From the NCBI RefSeq assembly GCF_000023705.1, contig NC_012968.1, positions 62,001 through 126,000 on the forward strand: a stretch of DNA of 64,000 bases. The letters run 5' to 3'. Below the pieces are notes generated by a model, which saw only the letters and a list, made by a program, of their open reading frames with translations, was not told the DNA's origin and did not search any database. The first letter of the stretch is position 1; each line of letters begins with the position of its first letter. Source of the stretch: Methylotenera mobilis JLW8 (GTDB lineage Bacteria; Pseudomonadota; Gammaproteobacteria; Burkholderiales; Methylophilaceae). Below are positions 44,828 through 53,593 of the stretch, in pieces. Both the position numbers and the translations under genes were made by a program.

Positions 44828-45634
44828 TTATTTAGCTAGTTTGAATTCAATAGGGACGGTCGCCCAGCCATCAATGGCAGTGCTACCACGTTTGGATGGT
44901 ATGAATATCCAGTTTCTAACGGCATTGCTTGCCGATTCATCCAAAGTCTTGCGACCGCTGGATTGTTTTATTTCCACCTTGTCCGGCTTGCCGTTTGCCA
45001 GCACATGCACGCGTAGCAGAACTTTGCCTTCCCAGCCCTGGCGCTGTGCAAACGCAGGGTATTCTGGCGGTGGGTTATTTAAATAAGCAGCGTTGCCTGT
45101 TGCCTCAGTAATTGGCTCTTCTGCCTTTACCGTTGGGACTTCTGGTGCAGGCGGGGCCGCCACTATTGGTGCCGCAGTGACTGGTGCCTGACGGTTCTCT
45201 GGAATAGTGATAGCCTCGGCTGGTACGTTTTCCTGAGCGACTGCTGTGCGTAATGCAGGCGCAGGTTTTGCTACTTGTGGTGTTACCGGTTTAACCATCT
45301 TGGGCGGTGGAGGCGGTGGCTTAGGCGGCTCAATCACTTCTGGTGGCTTGGCTTTGATAAATTCAATCTCCACCTTATTCAGCTTTGGTTGCTGCACTGC
45401 CGGTGTTGCCTGGTAGTTCAGATAGGCAATCACAGCTACGCCATGCAAGAGCGCCGCGAGTGCGCCTAATGCCAATAGATGGCGCTTATTAATGGCCGTA
45501 TGCTCAATTACAGCATCTGGTTTAAAGTCGTATGCAGTGAGGTGCGGATACATTATTGTTTCAGTGTCATAGGCGGTCGTTGCCTCTATGTCAGCACTGG
45601 CAAATGCGACTGAAGATCTGGTTAATGTAGACAT
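44828..45634 (-). CDS. tonB: TonB energy transducer
   Basis: The 268-residue protein has an N-terminal cytoplasmic part of about 50 residues, one membrane helix (LLALGALAALLHGVAVIAY), a Pro-rich periplasmic linker (PPKPPPPPPKMVKP) and a C-terminal TonB domain (YPAFAQRQGWEGKVLLRVHV). The cytoplasmic extension is longer than in E. coli TonB. It should energise the receptor at 51078-53447. Confidence 0.93.
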   Translation of the reverse strand: MSTLTRSSVAFASADIEATTAYDTETIMYPHLTAYDFKPDAVIEHTAINKRHLLALGALAALLHGVAVIAYLNYQATPAVQQPKLNKVEIEFIKAKPPEVIEPPKPPPPPPKMVKPVTPQVAKPAPALRTAVAQENVPAEAITIPENRQAPVTAAPIVAAPPAPEVPTVKAEEPITEATGNAAYLNNPPPEYPAFAQRQGWEGKVLLRVHVLANGKPDKVEIKQSSGRKTLDESASNAVRNWIFIPSKRGSTAIDGWATVPIEFKLAK

Positions 45635-45673
45635 ATTAATCCTTCTGCCAAGGGTGATGATTTGCAGCCAGCA

Positions 45674-46567
45674 TTACTCCACCCCTGTCATCGAGAAGTC
45701 AGACATGACATCAGTCTTGATATTTTGGAATAAATACGAAGAGCGGTCGCGTGGGCGAGGAAGTGGTACAGGGACGATACGCTTGATGCGGCCAGGGTGG
45801 GACTCCATGACCACAATACGGTCACCCAAAAATATGGCTTCTTCAACGTCATGCGTGACTAATATGGTGGTGAGGCCCTCTTGTTCCCACAGACGTTGCA
45901 GCTCCTGCTGCAGCTTCAGCCTAGTCAGTGCGTCCAATGCGCCAAATGGCTCATCCAACAGCAACAGTTTGGGCTTTAGCACCAATGCTCTGGCAATAGC
46001 CACACGCTGTGACATACCGCCAGAAATCTGATGGGGGTAGGCTTTTTCAAAGCCGGTTAAGCCAACCACGTTAATCTGCTGCTGAACACGCAGCTTACGC
46101 TCATGTTTAGGTACATCCGTGGCAGAAAAAGCTAAGTCTATATTTTCTTCCACAGTCATCCATGGGAATAAGCGATGCTCCTGAAACACAATGCCGCGGC
46201 TTAGGTCTGTGCCTGTTATCAGTTTGCCCTGATAGATAATGGACCCTGCGTACTGTGTGTCTAGACCAGCGATTAACCTAAGTAAGGTAGATTTTCCGCA
46301 ACCGCTGGTACCAACGATAGATAAAAACTCACCTGGAATAATCTCAAGGTTAATGCCATCAAGCACTTTAAGCGTCGTATTTTGCAGTTGGTAGCTTTTT
46401 ACTACGTCCTGAATCAATAAAGACTCTTTATTTATCGTTTTATTAGTTTTGGTGGTGATCAGGTTTTTATGAGGATGAAGTGCAGCAGGGGAATCTGTTG
46501 CTATATTCACCTTGTTAAAAGGTGCTGCGCTTTTGCTAAAGTCTATAGCCACGTTATATGTTGTCAT
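45674..46567 (-). CDS. ssuB: Aliphatic-sulfonate-type ABC transporter ATPase
   Basis: The 297-residue protein has Walker A GTSGCGKST (near residue 92), signature ISGGMSQR, Walker B LLLLDEP and an H-loop (ILVTHDVEEA), typical of SsuB/TauB. It carries an N-terminal extension of about 50 residues before the ATPase core. Unusually, it is separated from its permease genes, which lie on the other strand at 49176-50751, and is instead the first gene of the tonB-exbBD operon. One sigma-54 promoter (46622-46640) drives all four. Confidence 0.9.
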   Translation of the reverse strand: MTTYNVAIDFSKSAAPFNKVNIATDSPAALHPHKNLITTKTNKTINKESLLIQDVVKSYQLQNTTLKVLDGINLEIIPGEFLSIVGTSGCGKSTLLRLIAGLDTQYAGSIIYQGKLITGTDLSRGIVFQEHRLFPWMTVEENIDLAFSATDVPKHERKLRVQQQINVVGLTGFEKAYPHQISGGMSQRVAIARALVLKPKLLLLDEPFGALDALTRLKLQQELQRLWEQEGLTTILVTHDVEEAIFLGDRIVVMESHPGRIKRIVPVPLPRPRDRSSYLFQNIKTDVMSDFSMTGVE

Positions 46568-46621
46568 GCCTTAAATTCTCCATACCAATAAACAATTGCC
46601 ACGAATGGCTCTGAATCTATA

Positions 46622-46640
46622 CTGCAAACGCCATGCCAAA
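46622..46640 (-). promoter_or_regulatory. Sigma-54 promoter of ssuB-tonB-exbBD
   Basis: On the minus strand TTTGGCATGGCGTTTGCAG is a close match to the -24/-12 consensus, with GG and GC ten bases apart. It lies 57 bases upstream of the ssuB start. Confidence 0.75.
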
Positions 46641-46701
46641 ATAAACTTATGTTTATAAACATATAGTTAAGTAATTTATGTGTATTTTTAAGCCTTTTAT
46701 T

Positions 46702-46806
46702 TGTTGCTTAAGCAACAGTCGATAAATGATTGCTGTTGAATTGGCAGCATATGTATTTGGATCCGTGTGCATGCTTAGGCTGCTGCTTAGGCAACAGCAC
46801 TGTTGC
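46702..46806. promoter_or_regulatory. Cluster of activator-site palindromes between divergent sigma-54 promoters
   Basis: TGTTGCTTAAGCAACA (46702-46717) is a perfect 16-base palindrome. GCAACAG-CA-CTGTTGC (46791-46806) is a second. A third related half-site run (GCTGCTTAGGCAAC) overlaps the latter. They lie 60-200 bases from both divergent -24/-12 elements, the usual distance for enhancer sites of sigma-54 activators. Binding by the SfnR-like protein is inferred. Confidence 0.6.
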
Positions 46807-46899
46807 TGTTGCCGCATATGCTCTGCGGTGTAATCAGCAGATTGGCTCGTAAATTAAGTTTTTGTTATATATGTTATTGATTCGTATATATTTTATTTG

Positions 46900-46917
46900 T
46901 TGGCATGAAGCGTGCTC
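46900..46917 (+). promoter_or_regulatory. Sigma-54 promoter of the first desulfinase-like operon
   Basis: TTGGCATGAAGCGTGCT has the -24 GG and -12 GC with ten bases between. The start codon is at 46971. Confidence 0.7.
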
Positions 46918-46970
46918 AATCCTAATCAAGTTTTGCGTGTGTCCACGCATTAAATATTTAGGGAGAAATC

Positions 46971-48011
46971 ATGAGTACAGCATTAGACACACTTTGGTAT
47001 ACACGTTGCCCTGTGCCAACAGGATTAGGCATAGCCGTGCAAAAAGGCTGGTTAGAGGAGAGTTTTCGCGCGAAATCTACCAAGATTGAATCATTGCGTG
47101 AGTCAAATAATCAATCAGTACGCGAATCGCACTTTGACCATACTTTAGCTAATTCAGTCCGGCATGGCGGTAATATCCCAGCGATATGGGCACGTGCTAT
47201 TGGTCGCGAAACCAAGGTAATTGGTCTGTCATGGGCAGATGAGGCTCAGCTGATTTTAACTACGCCTAGTTCTGGTATACGCAATGTTAAAGATTTAAAA
47301 GGTAGAAAGTTTGGTTTGCCTAGGTGGGTAAATGTACAGATTGATTTTGTTCGTGCACAAGCGTTACGCGGATTAGAAAATGCACTTAGTTTAGACGGCT
47401 TGGCGGTAAGCGATGTTGAGATTGTGGATTACGAGATTGGCATTGGCTACAGCGACGCGCCAGCTAAAAAAAGTGCGGATGGTAGCTACATCTTCGGCAG
47501 CCAGTCAGGCAGCCGTAACGACGAATTAATAGGTTTGCTACGTGGTGAGGTGGATGCCATTTTTCTCAAAGGGGCAAGCGCAGTAGCACTAGCGAGTCAG
47601 CTAAATCTTGTGACGGTCATTGATACTGGAGCGCATCCTGAGCCGTTGATTCGTTCCAATAATGGTACACCACGTACTTTGAGTGTGGATACTCATCTAA
47701 TTGAAAATCATTTTGATGCGGCTGAGCGTATCGTGGAACAGGTGCTTCGCGCTGAAGATTGGGCACATGTACACCCTGATGAAACACGTCGCTTCTTGGC
47801 TAAAGAAACCAACAGTAGTGAATATTGGGTAAGTGTAGCGTATGGCGCAGATGCACATCTGCGTCTGCAAACCGATTTTGCACAGACGTCTATTGATGGA
47901 TTGCAGGATTTTGTGAATTTTCTGCACCGTTGGGAATTTATTCCTAAGCCATTCAATGTGAATGATTGGATTGATACCAGACCTTACGATGCTGTGATCA
48001 GCAAGCGCTAG
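46971..48011 (+). CDS. DszB-like sulfinate desulfinase homologue (copy 1)
   Basis: The 346-residue protein has the periplasmic-binding-protein fold but no signal peptide, so it should be cytoplasmic. It shows TRCPVP with C13, and H54 followed ten residues later by R64 and GG (HFDH ... VRHGG). The DszB desulfinase uses Cys27, His60 and Arg70, with the same CPVP motif, the same His-to-Arg spacing and the GGEIPP segment matching GGNIPA here. DszB releases sulfite from a sulfinate. The natural substrate here is unknown. Automatic annotation would probably call it an ABC substrate-binding protein. It heads an operon with the SsuA-like protein and two permeases. Confidence 0.75.
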   Translation: MSTALDTLWYTRCPVPTGLGIAVQKGWLEESFRAKSTKIESLRESNNQSVRESHFDHTLANSVRHGGNIPAIWARAIGRETKVIGLSWADEAQLILTTPSSGIRNVKDLKGRKFGLPRWVNVQIDFVRAQALRGLENALSLDGLAVSDVEIVDYEIGIGYSDAPAKKSADGSYIFGSQSGSRNDELIGLLRGEVDAIFLKGASAVALASQLNLVTVIDTGAHPEPLIRSNNGTPRTLSVDTHLIENHFDAAERIVEQVLRAEDWAHVHPDETRRFLAKETNSSEYWVSVAYGADAHLRLQTDFAQTSIDGLQDFVNFLHRWEFIPKPFNVNDWIDTRPYDAVISKR

Positions 48012-48081
48012 GCGATTATTGCCTGATAGGCTTGGTATTAAGAGTCTCTGGCTAATTTTTGTATTTGAATGTGAGAACAAA

Positions 48082-49173
48082 ATGAATTTCAGTATTAAAA
48101 ATAGAACCCCTGTTATTGCGTGGTTGTTGGTGGGCTTGGCATTTATGTTTGGCCTGTTCACCGATGCCAATGCAGACCCTGCTAAAGAGGTCAGGATTGC
48201 AACCGTAGCCTACAACGTTAATGGCAAGATAGGTTTTAACGGCACGGCTGCTATCGTGGAGGAGCAGGGCTGGCTAAAAGAAGAGCTTAAAAAGCAAGGC
48301 GTAACCCTTACCTGGGTGCCAGTTACTGCCCAATCTGTGGGTGTGACCATTAACGAAGGTTTTGCTAATAAGAGTATAGACTTTGCTGGTTATGGCGATT
48401 TGCCATCGATTATCCTTAACTCTGGCGGAATAGAAACGCGCATTGTGGTGCCAGGTGGGCGAGGTAATAATGTGTATCTGGTGGTGCCGCCTAATTCCAG
48501 TGCAAAATCGCTGGCTGACCTAAAAGGTAAACGCATTGCTTTGCACCGCGGCCGCCCTTGGGAAATAGCGTTTGCCCGCTATGTGGCAGCAAGCGGGTTC
48601 AAATTTTCAGATTTCAAAATATCTAACTTAAATCCGGGTGCTGGCGCCGCTGCTTTAGCTGCCGGCAATGTAGATGCCTTTGTTACGTTGAGCGATGCCT
48701 ATCAGCTGGAGGATAAAAAAGTAGGCAAGATTATTTGGTCCACCAAGAGCGCGGCACAAGATTGGAAAATGCGAGCTGAGTTATGGGGCGCCAAAGACTT
48801 TATTGCGCAAAACCCTGCTATCACGCAGATTATTGCTACTGCTTACGTGAGAGCAGTGTACTGGACCTCGCAAGAAGCACATCTGGATGAGTATTTGAAG
48901 ATTGCGAATCAAAATGGCCAGCCTGAAAACGTATTCAGACGTGAATATTCAGATGACTCCGTATCATGGAAGCTACGCTGGAGCCCACTGTTTGATGACC
49001 TAGTGCTAGATCACTATGCCAATGTTGCTCAATATAGCCGACAGGCCAACCTTATTCGCAAGGATATTAATACCAAGCAATTGTTTGATGCGCGCTTTTT
49101 AAATGCAGCAATCAAGGAGCTTAAGCTTGAAGGTTACTGGCAACCGAGGAAACCTGCGTTTAGAGGGGCTTAG
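48082..49173 (+). CDS. ssuA: Sulfonate-type ABC transporter substrate-binding protein
   Basis: From the ATG at 48082 (MNFSIKNRTP; the frame opens earlier at 48019) the protein has 363 residues and a true signal peptide ending in DANA, unlike the two desulfinase-like paralogues. The core (FAGYGDLPSIILN, then GAAALAAGNVDAF) matches SsuA/TauA binding proteins. It should deliver a sulfonate or related anion to the permeases just downstream; the next gene starts two bases after its stop. Confidence 0.88.
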   Translation: MNFSIKNRTPVIAWLLVGLAFMFGLFTDANADPAKEVRIATVAYNVNGKIGFNGTAAIVEEQGWLKEELKKQGVTLTWVPVTAQSVGVTINEGFANKSIDFAGYGDLPSIILNSGGIETRIVVPGGRGNNVYLVVPPNSSAKSLADLKGKRIALHRGRPWEIAFARYVAASGFKFSDFKISNLNPGAGAAALAAGNVDAFVTLSDAYQLEDKKVGKIIWSTKSAAQDWKMRAELWGAKDFIAQNPAITQIIATAYVRAVYWTSQEAHLDEYLKIANQNGQPENVFRREYSDDSVSWKLRWSPLFDDLVLDHYANVAQYSRQANLIRKDINTKQLFDARFLNAAIKELKLEGYWQPRKPAFRGA

Positions 49174-49175
49174 CC

Positions 49176-49952
49176 ATGACAAGGATAAGGAATATAGCGA
49201 ATAGTCTGCATACTAATGCATTGTTTTTTGTGTCGCCTGCTGTGCTGTTGCTTGCATGGGCATGGGTATGCAGTGCAGGCATATTTCCGGAGCAGATTTT
49301 AGTTTCACCCGCTGGTGTGTATCAAACTGCGCACGAGCTTTGGGGTAATGGTGAGCTGCAATCACATCTGCATGACAGCTTGTATCGTCTGGTGTTGGGC
49401 TTCGCTATCGGCTCATTGCTAGGCTTAGTATTCGGTGTATTGATGGGGCTGTTTAAGCCTATAGATGCATTTTTTGCACCTACCTTTAATGCCTTACGAC
49501 AGGTGCCAACTATCGCTTTTATCCCTATGTTGGTTATGATTTTTGGGGTGGAAGAGACGTTCAAGATTGTGGTGGTGGCTAAAGCAGCCTTTTTCCCAAT
49601 TACACTTGCCACCTATGATGCGGTTAAAAACATTCCAAGCAGTTATTTCGAAGTGTCTAAAGTGTATCAACTATCCCACGTAAGCTTAGTTCGGCAGGTT
49701 ATTCTGCCTGCGACGGTACCACCGATACTGACAGGGCTGCGTCTGGCGCTGGGGCGTTCTTGGATGGTGCTGGTGGCAGCGGAGTTGATAGCGGCAGACA
49801 GCGGCATAGGGCAAATGATGGAAATGGGTAGGCAGATGTTCAGAATAGATATTGTTTTGGTGGGGGTGTTGGTCACTGGGGTGATCGGCTTTTTGCTAGA
49901 CCGCAGTTTGCGCTCTGTAGAGACGCATCTTGGCCGCTGGAAACAAAGCTAA
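49176..49952 (+). CDS. ssuC: Sulfonate-type ABC transporter permease 1
   Basis: The 258-residue protein has six membrane helices and the ATPase-contact motif EVSKVYQLSHVSLVRQVILPATVPPILTGL. It is a typical SsuC/TauC permease. The paired permease at 49969 is 16 bases downstream, so the transporter probably uses a heterodimer, whereas classical SsuC is a homodimer. Confidence 0.9.
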   Translation: MTRIRNIANSLHTNALFFVSPAVLLLAWAWVCSAGIFPEQILVSPAGVYQTAHELWGNGELQSHLHDSLYRLVLGFAIGSLLGLVFGVLMGLFKPIDAFFAPTFNALRQVPTIAFIPMLVMIFGVEETFKIVVVAKAAFFPITLATYDAVKNIPSSYFEVSKVYQLSHVSLVRQVILPATVPPILTGLRLALGRSWMVLVAAELIAADSGIGQMMEMGRQMFRIDIVLVGVLVTGVIGFLLDRSLRSVETHLGRWKQS

Positions 49953-49968
49953 CTAATTAGCAGAGGTA

Positions 49969-50751
49969 ATGATGAGTATAATTAATCAGTTTTCATCGAG
50001 GATTACGCATTTGAGAGGGCTGCTACTGCCGACTACAGTAGCCGTGATGTGGGAGTTTATGTCGCGGCAGGGGGATGCTTATACCTATATTTTTGTGCCT
50101 TTACGCCAAATCGGCGGCGGTTTTGTCGAGCTGATTCAAAGCGGAGAGTTGTTGATTAATCTCGTGGCAACTTTACAGACTACTGTAATTGGGTTGCTCA
50201 TAGGCGGATTTTTCGGCCTGATGGTGGGTGGTTTAATGGCCGTGTCGCCATTTGCCAATAAATTAATCGGACCGCTGTATCATACTTTGCGACAGGTACC
50301 GTTGCTGGGATTAATCCCGTTAATCGCCTTATGGTTTGGCAATGATCTGTTTTCTAAAATCCTGATTGTCAGTCTTGCGGCATTTTATCCCATCGTGCTG
50401 AATACGTTTGAGGGCATGCGAGGCATAGAGCGTAAGTATGTAGAAGTAGCATCGGTGCTTAAATTTAACCGTTTGCAGTTGTTAGTACATGTTTTATTGC
50501 CTGCTGCCACGCCATCAATCATGACCGGGTTTATGCATGCATTAGCTTTTGCCTGGGTCTCTACCGTAGGCTCTGAGCTGCTATTTTCTACCGGCCCTGG
50601 TGTTGGTGGGTTGATGCTGATGGCGCAGGAGTCATCAAGAATGGATATTGTGATTGTGGCTGTGGTCAGTATCGGTTTGACCGGTTTACTGATGAACGCT
50701 AGTCTGTCTCATCTACGTCAATATCTGCTGCGTTGGCGCAGCGTACGCTAA
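49969..50751 (+). CDS. ssuC: Sulfonate-type ABC transporter permease 2
   Basis: The 260-residue protein is a second permease of the same family, with EVASVLKFNRLQLLVHVLLPAATPSIMTGF as its contact loop. It shows clear divergence from permease 1, suggesting an old duplication. A strong terminator follows at 50788-50818. The ATPase of this transporter is encoded on the opposite strand at 45674-46567. Confidence 0.9.
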   Translation: MMSIINQFSSRITHLRGLLLPTTVAVMWEFMSRQGDAYTYIFVPLRQIGGGFVELIQSGELLINLVATLQTTVIGLLIGGFFGLMVGGLMAVSPFANKLIGPLYHTLRQVPLLGLIPLIALWFGNDLFSKILIVSLAAFYPIVLNTFEGMRGIERKYVEVASVLKFNRLQLLVHVLLPAATPSIMTGFMHALAFAWVSTVGSELLFSTGPGVGGLMLMAQESSRMDIVIVAVVSIGLTGLLMNASLSHLRQYLLRWRSVR

Positions 50752-50787
50752 TGCAGTATTAAGCAAAGCGGTTCTCCTGATATGTGT

Positions 50788-50818
50788 GCGGTGCGTCTTC
50801 GGATGCACCGCTTTTTTT
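50788..50818 (+). terminator. Intrinsic terminator of the ABC operon
   Basis: GCGGTGC pairs with GCACCGC around a UUCG-type loop and is followed by seven T. Confidence 0.9.
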
Positions 50819-50888
50819 ATAGATTTTTCAGCCATTTTTTTCATATGAGCTTGAGCCATAAACCATCAATATCGGCTGTTTATTAACA

Positions 50889-50981
50889 AGCAACTGTTTT
50901 AATTGTTGCTGCATATACAACAAGAATAATCATGTGCCAATTGGTTGGTTGCTATTTATGTTCAATTAAATCAACAGGTTG
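50889..50981 (+). promoter_or_regulatory. Activator palindrome and IHF-like site before the receptor gene
   Basis: AGCAAC-N10-GTTGCT (50889-50910) matches the candidate activator palindromes seen at 46702 and 46791. AATCAACAGGTTG (50969-50981) fits the IHF consensus WATCAA-N4-TTR. The order enhancer, IHF site, -24/-12 is the classical sigma-54 layout. Confidence 0.6.
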
Positions 50982-50996
50982 TTCTGTGATTTAGAC

Positions 50997-51014
50997 TTGG
51001 CACATATTCTGCAC
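50997..51014 (+). promoter_or_regulatory. Sigma-54 promoter of the TonB-dependent receptor
   Basis: TTGGCACATATTCTGCA has GG at 50999 and GC at 51011 with ten bases between. The ATG is at 51078. Confidence 0.7.
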
Positions 51015-51077
51015 TCTCTATAACTGTTAAGGCATATATGCCATGAAAATTTTAATCACAGTTAAAGAGAGTATTCA

Positions 51078-53447
51078 ATGAGAAGTAAAGAAATTAAAGG
51101 CGCCCATCCGCGTCAGGCTATTTTCCAGTTAAAGCCGCTGGTAAAAAATGTATCACTAGCATTAGCAATTAGTGCGGCTACGGTCCTTAATGCCAATCTG
51201 TCTTATGCTGAGGAGGTTGTATCCGCCCAGTCTGAAGATAAGTCCAAAGCAGAAGGTGTAGCGCTACCTTCTGTGACGGTGACTTCACAAAAGCGTGAGG
51301 AGAGTGTGCAGGAAGTAAAAACAGCGATTACAGCTTTAGGCGGTAAAGATTTGCTTGATCAAGGGGTGGGGCGCTCAGCCAGTGAGGTGCTGAATTATGT
51401 GCCCAATGCGTCAGCTGCAACACAGCAGCATGGGCGACCACGTTGGTGGATTCGCGGTGTAGGGGCAGGCCAGCAGCAATATGATTTATCAAACCCGGTC
51501 GGGTTCTATTTGGATGAAGTCTATATCAGTAATGCCAGTGCTACAGGCTTTCCCTTATTTGATATCGAGCGTGTAGAGGTGCTACGCGGCCCACAAGGCA
51601 CGTTATGGGGTAAAAACACGACTGGCGGTGCGGTGAGTGTCGTTTCAAAAAAACCATCGTTTAATACCGATACCAAAGATAATTATGTGAAAGTGGATTA
51701 TGGCAGCTATAACGACAGAATCGTACAAGGGGGCGTAGGCGGCGTGATTATTGATGAGCGCTTAGCTGGCCGCGTGTCGTTTTTACAAGAAGACCAAGAT
51801 GGTCGTTTGAAAAACCAGTTTACCGGCAGTAATGATGGCGGCTTATCAGAAGGGGCGATTCGTGGGCAGTTGCTGGCTATTTTAACGCCTGATGTAGAGG
51901 CGCTGCTAAACGTGCATTACCGTAAATATGAAACGGATGGCGCGATTACCACTACCAGAAGTTATGCAGCTAATGGTGTGCTGCGCAACGGCTACGCGCC
52001 AAGTAAAAACATTACGCATGTCAGCACCAATGCGCCTGATTATAGTGATAACACGCAAAATGGCGTGAGCTTGAATTTGAAATGGCAGCTGGGTCGTTTG
52101 GCGCTAACCTCTATCACCGGCTATGAAGATTTTCAGTCTGAAATATTGACCGATAACGACTTTACGCCACTTGAGATTTCCAGATCGCATACCGATGGCA
52201 AGAGCCATCAGTTTTCACAAGAGTTTAGGTTAGCATCACCGAAAGAAGACCGTTGGAACTGGTTGGCGGGTGCTCACTACTTTAATGAGAATGTGAATTT
52301 TAGTACGCAAGGTGCTAAATTACCATCTGCCACCGTGCCGGGATTGGCTGGTGCGCCACCGGGTGCAACTTATAACAAATCAGACTTAACGCATAATGCA
52401 GAGAGCTTTGCCTTGTTCGGCAGTAATACTTATAACTTTACCGAGCAGCTCAATGCGACCTTAGGTTTGAGATGGACGCGTGAAACCAAGGAATATGAGC
52501 TAAATAGAAAAGGCTCGACCGGCACAGGCTCATGGAGCAATCTGGCACAGTGGTGGAGCACCTATACTGGTGGATATGCATCAGCAGGTCCAGCAGGCTC
52601 AGGCACGTTTAGCGCTAAAAACTCCAAGACCTGGAACGCGATTACTTACGATATTACTCCAGAGTATAAGATCACTCCGCACGACCGTGTATATGCAAAG
52701 TACTCGCATGGCGAGAAGTCTGGCGGCTTTAATACTGCTGCCACTAATCTAGCCGCGGTCAATACGGTAAAGCCGGAGCAGTTAGATGCTTATGAGCTTG
52801 GTTACAAATCAGAGTGGCTAGGTGGGCGTTTAAACTTCAATACCAGCTTGTTCCATTACAACTATAAAGATGTACAGGTGAATGTTGTTGGCTTTAACGC
52901 TAATGCAGGAACTACAGTTTCTTATTTGCAGAATGCGAAAAAAGCCACTGTAAACGGTGCAGAGTTTGAGGTGGAGGCATTGCCGCTAGAGAATTTGCAT
53001 GTCAATGCCAGCCTAGGCTTGTTAGATGCAGATTATGATAGTTTACAGGTAGTGAACGGCGGGGCAGATTTGAGTGGTAGATCATTAGTACGTGCGCCGC
53101 ATGTAACGGCACAGCTTGCTGCGGATTATCGTATCCCTGTACGCTACGGTAAGGTGATTATTGGTGCAGATGCTCGCTACCAAGCCAAACAGTATTACTT
53201 TATTGATCCACAATCTGAAGCACGTGGTCACTTGAATCAAGAGGCTTACACCTTGGCAAATGCAAGGATTTCATTTGCCACGCACAATGACAAGTATTTA
53301 TTTACCGGCTACGTGAATAATCTATTTGATAAAGAGTACAAAAACCACTCATTGCCAGCTTTTAACGCAGCTCAGGGCGTTAATGGCGATAGCGTTTATT
53401 GGGCGGCGCCAAGAACAGTTGGCGTTTCGGTCACCACACGCTGGTAA
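51078..53447 (+). CDS. TonB-dependent outer-membrane receptor
   Basis: The 789-residue protein has a long signal peptide ending in LSYA, a TonB-box-like segment (SVTVTSQKRE), a plug domain (IERVEVLRGPQGTLWGKNTTGG) and a 22-strand barrel ending in an aromatic-rich TTRW. It belongs to the non-siderophore group of receptors. Its sigma-54 promoter and the private tonB-exbBD genes suggest it imports an organosulfur compound too large or too scarce for porins. Substrate not predictable. Confidence 0.92.
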   Translation: MRSKEIKGAHPRQAIFQLKPLVKNVSLALAISAATVLNANLSYAEEVVSAQSEDKSKAEGVALPSVTVTSQKREESVQEVKTAITALGGKDLLDQGVGRSASEVLNYVPNASAATQQHGRPRWWIRGVGAGQQQYDLSNPVGFYLDEVYISNASATGFPLFDIERVEVLRGPQGTLWGKNTTGGAVSVVSKKPSFNTDTKDNYVKVDYGSYNDRIVQGGVGGVIIDERLAGRVSFLQEDQDGRLKNQFTGSNDGGLSEGAIRGQLLAILTPDVEALLNVHYRKYETDGAITTTRSYAANGVLRNGYAPSKNITHVSTNAPDYSDNTQNGVSLNLKWQLGRLALTSITGYEDFQSEILTDNDFTPLEISRSHTDGKSHQFSQEFRLASPKEDRWNWLAGAHYFNENVNFSTQGAKLPSATVPGLAGAPPGATYNKSDLTHNAESFALFGSNTYNFTEQLNATLGLRWTRETKEYELNRKGSTGTGSWSNLAQWWSTYTGGYASAGPAGSGTFSAKNSKTWNAITYDITPEYKITPHDRVYAKYSHGEKSGGFNTAATNLAAVNTVKPEQLDAYELGYKSEWLGGRLNFNTSLFHYNYKDVQVNVVGFNANAGTTVSYLQNAKKATVNGAEFEVEALPLENLHVNASLGLLDADYDSLQVVNGGADLSGRSLVRAPHVTAQLAADYRIPVRYGKVIIGADARYQAKQYYFIDPQSEARGHLNQEAYTLANARISFATHNDKYLFTGYVNNLFDKEYKNHSLPAFNAAQGVNGDSVYWAAPRTVGVSVTTRW

Positions 53448-53475
53448 TTATCCACGCAAGTGTTGATGCAAAAAT

Positions 53476-53511
53476 CGCCAGATTGCCATTAGGTGGTCTG
53501 GCGTTATTTTT
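53476..53511 (+). terminator. Intrinsic terminator of the receptor gene
   Basis: CGCCAGA pairs with TCTGGCG, extended by wobble pairs, and followed by TTATTTTT. Confidence 0.8.
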
Positions 53512-53593
53512 ATCAGCGTAGGCATATCGAGGTAGCGTCTGCTACGTGTGCAAACCAAGCTGTTATTCATTTATATTCTGAGAGTTCATCCCT

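Noticed and set aside
46971-48011. Reading this and the paralogue at 57291 as ordinary ABC substrate-binding proteins
   Set aside because: Neither has a signal peptide or lipobox, a true binding protein with a signal peptide is next door at 48082, and both keep the Cys/His/Arg pattern of DszB.
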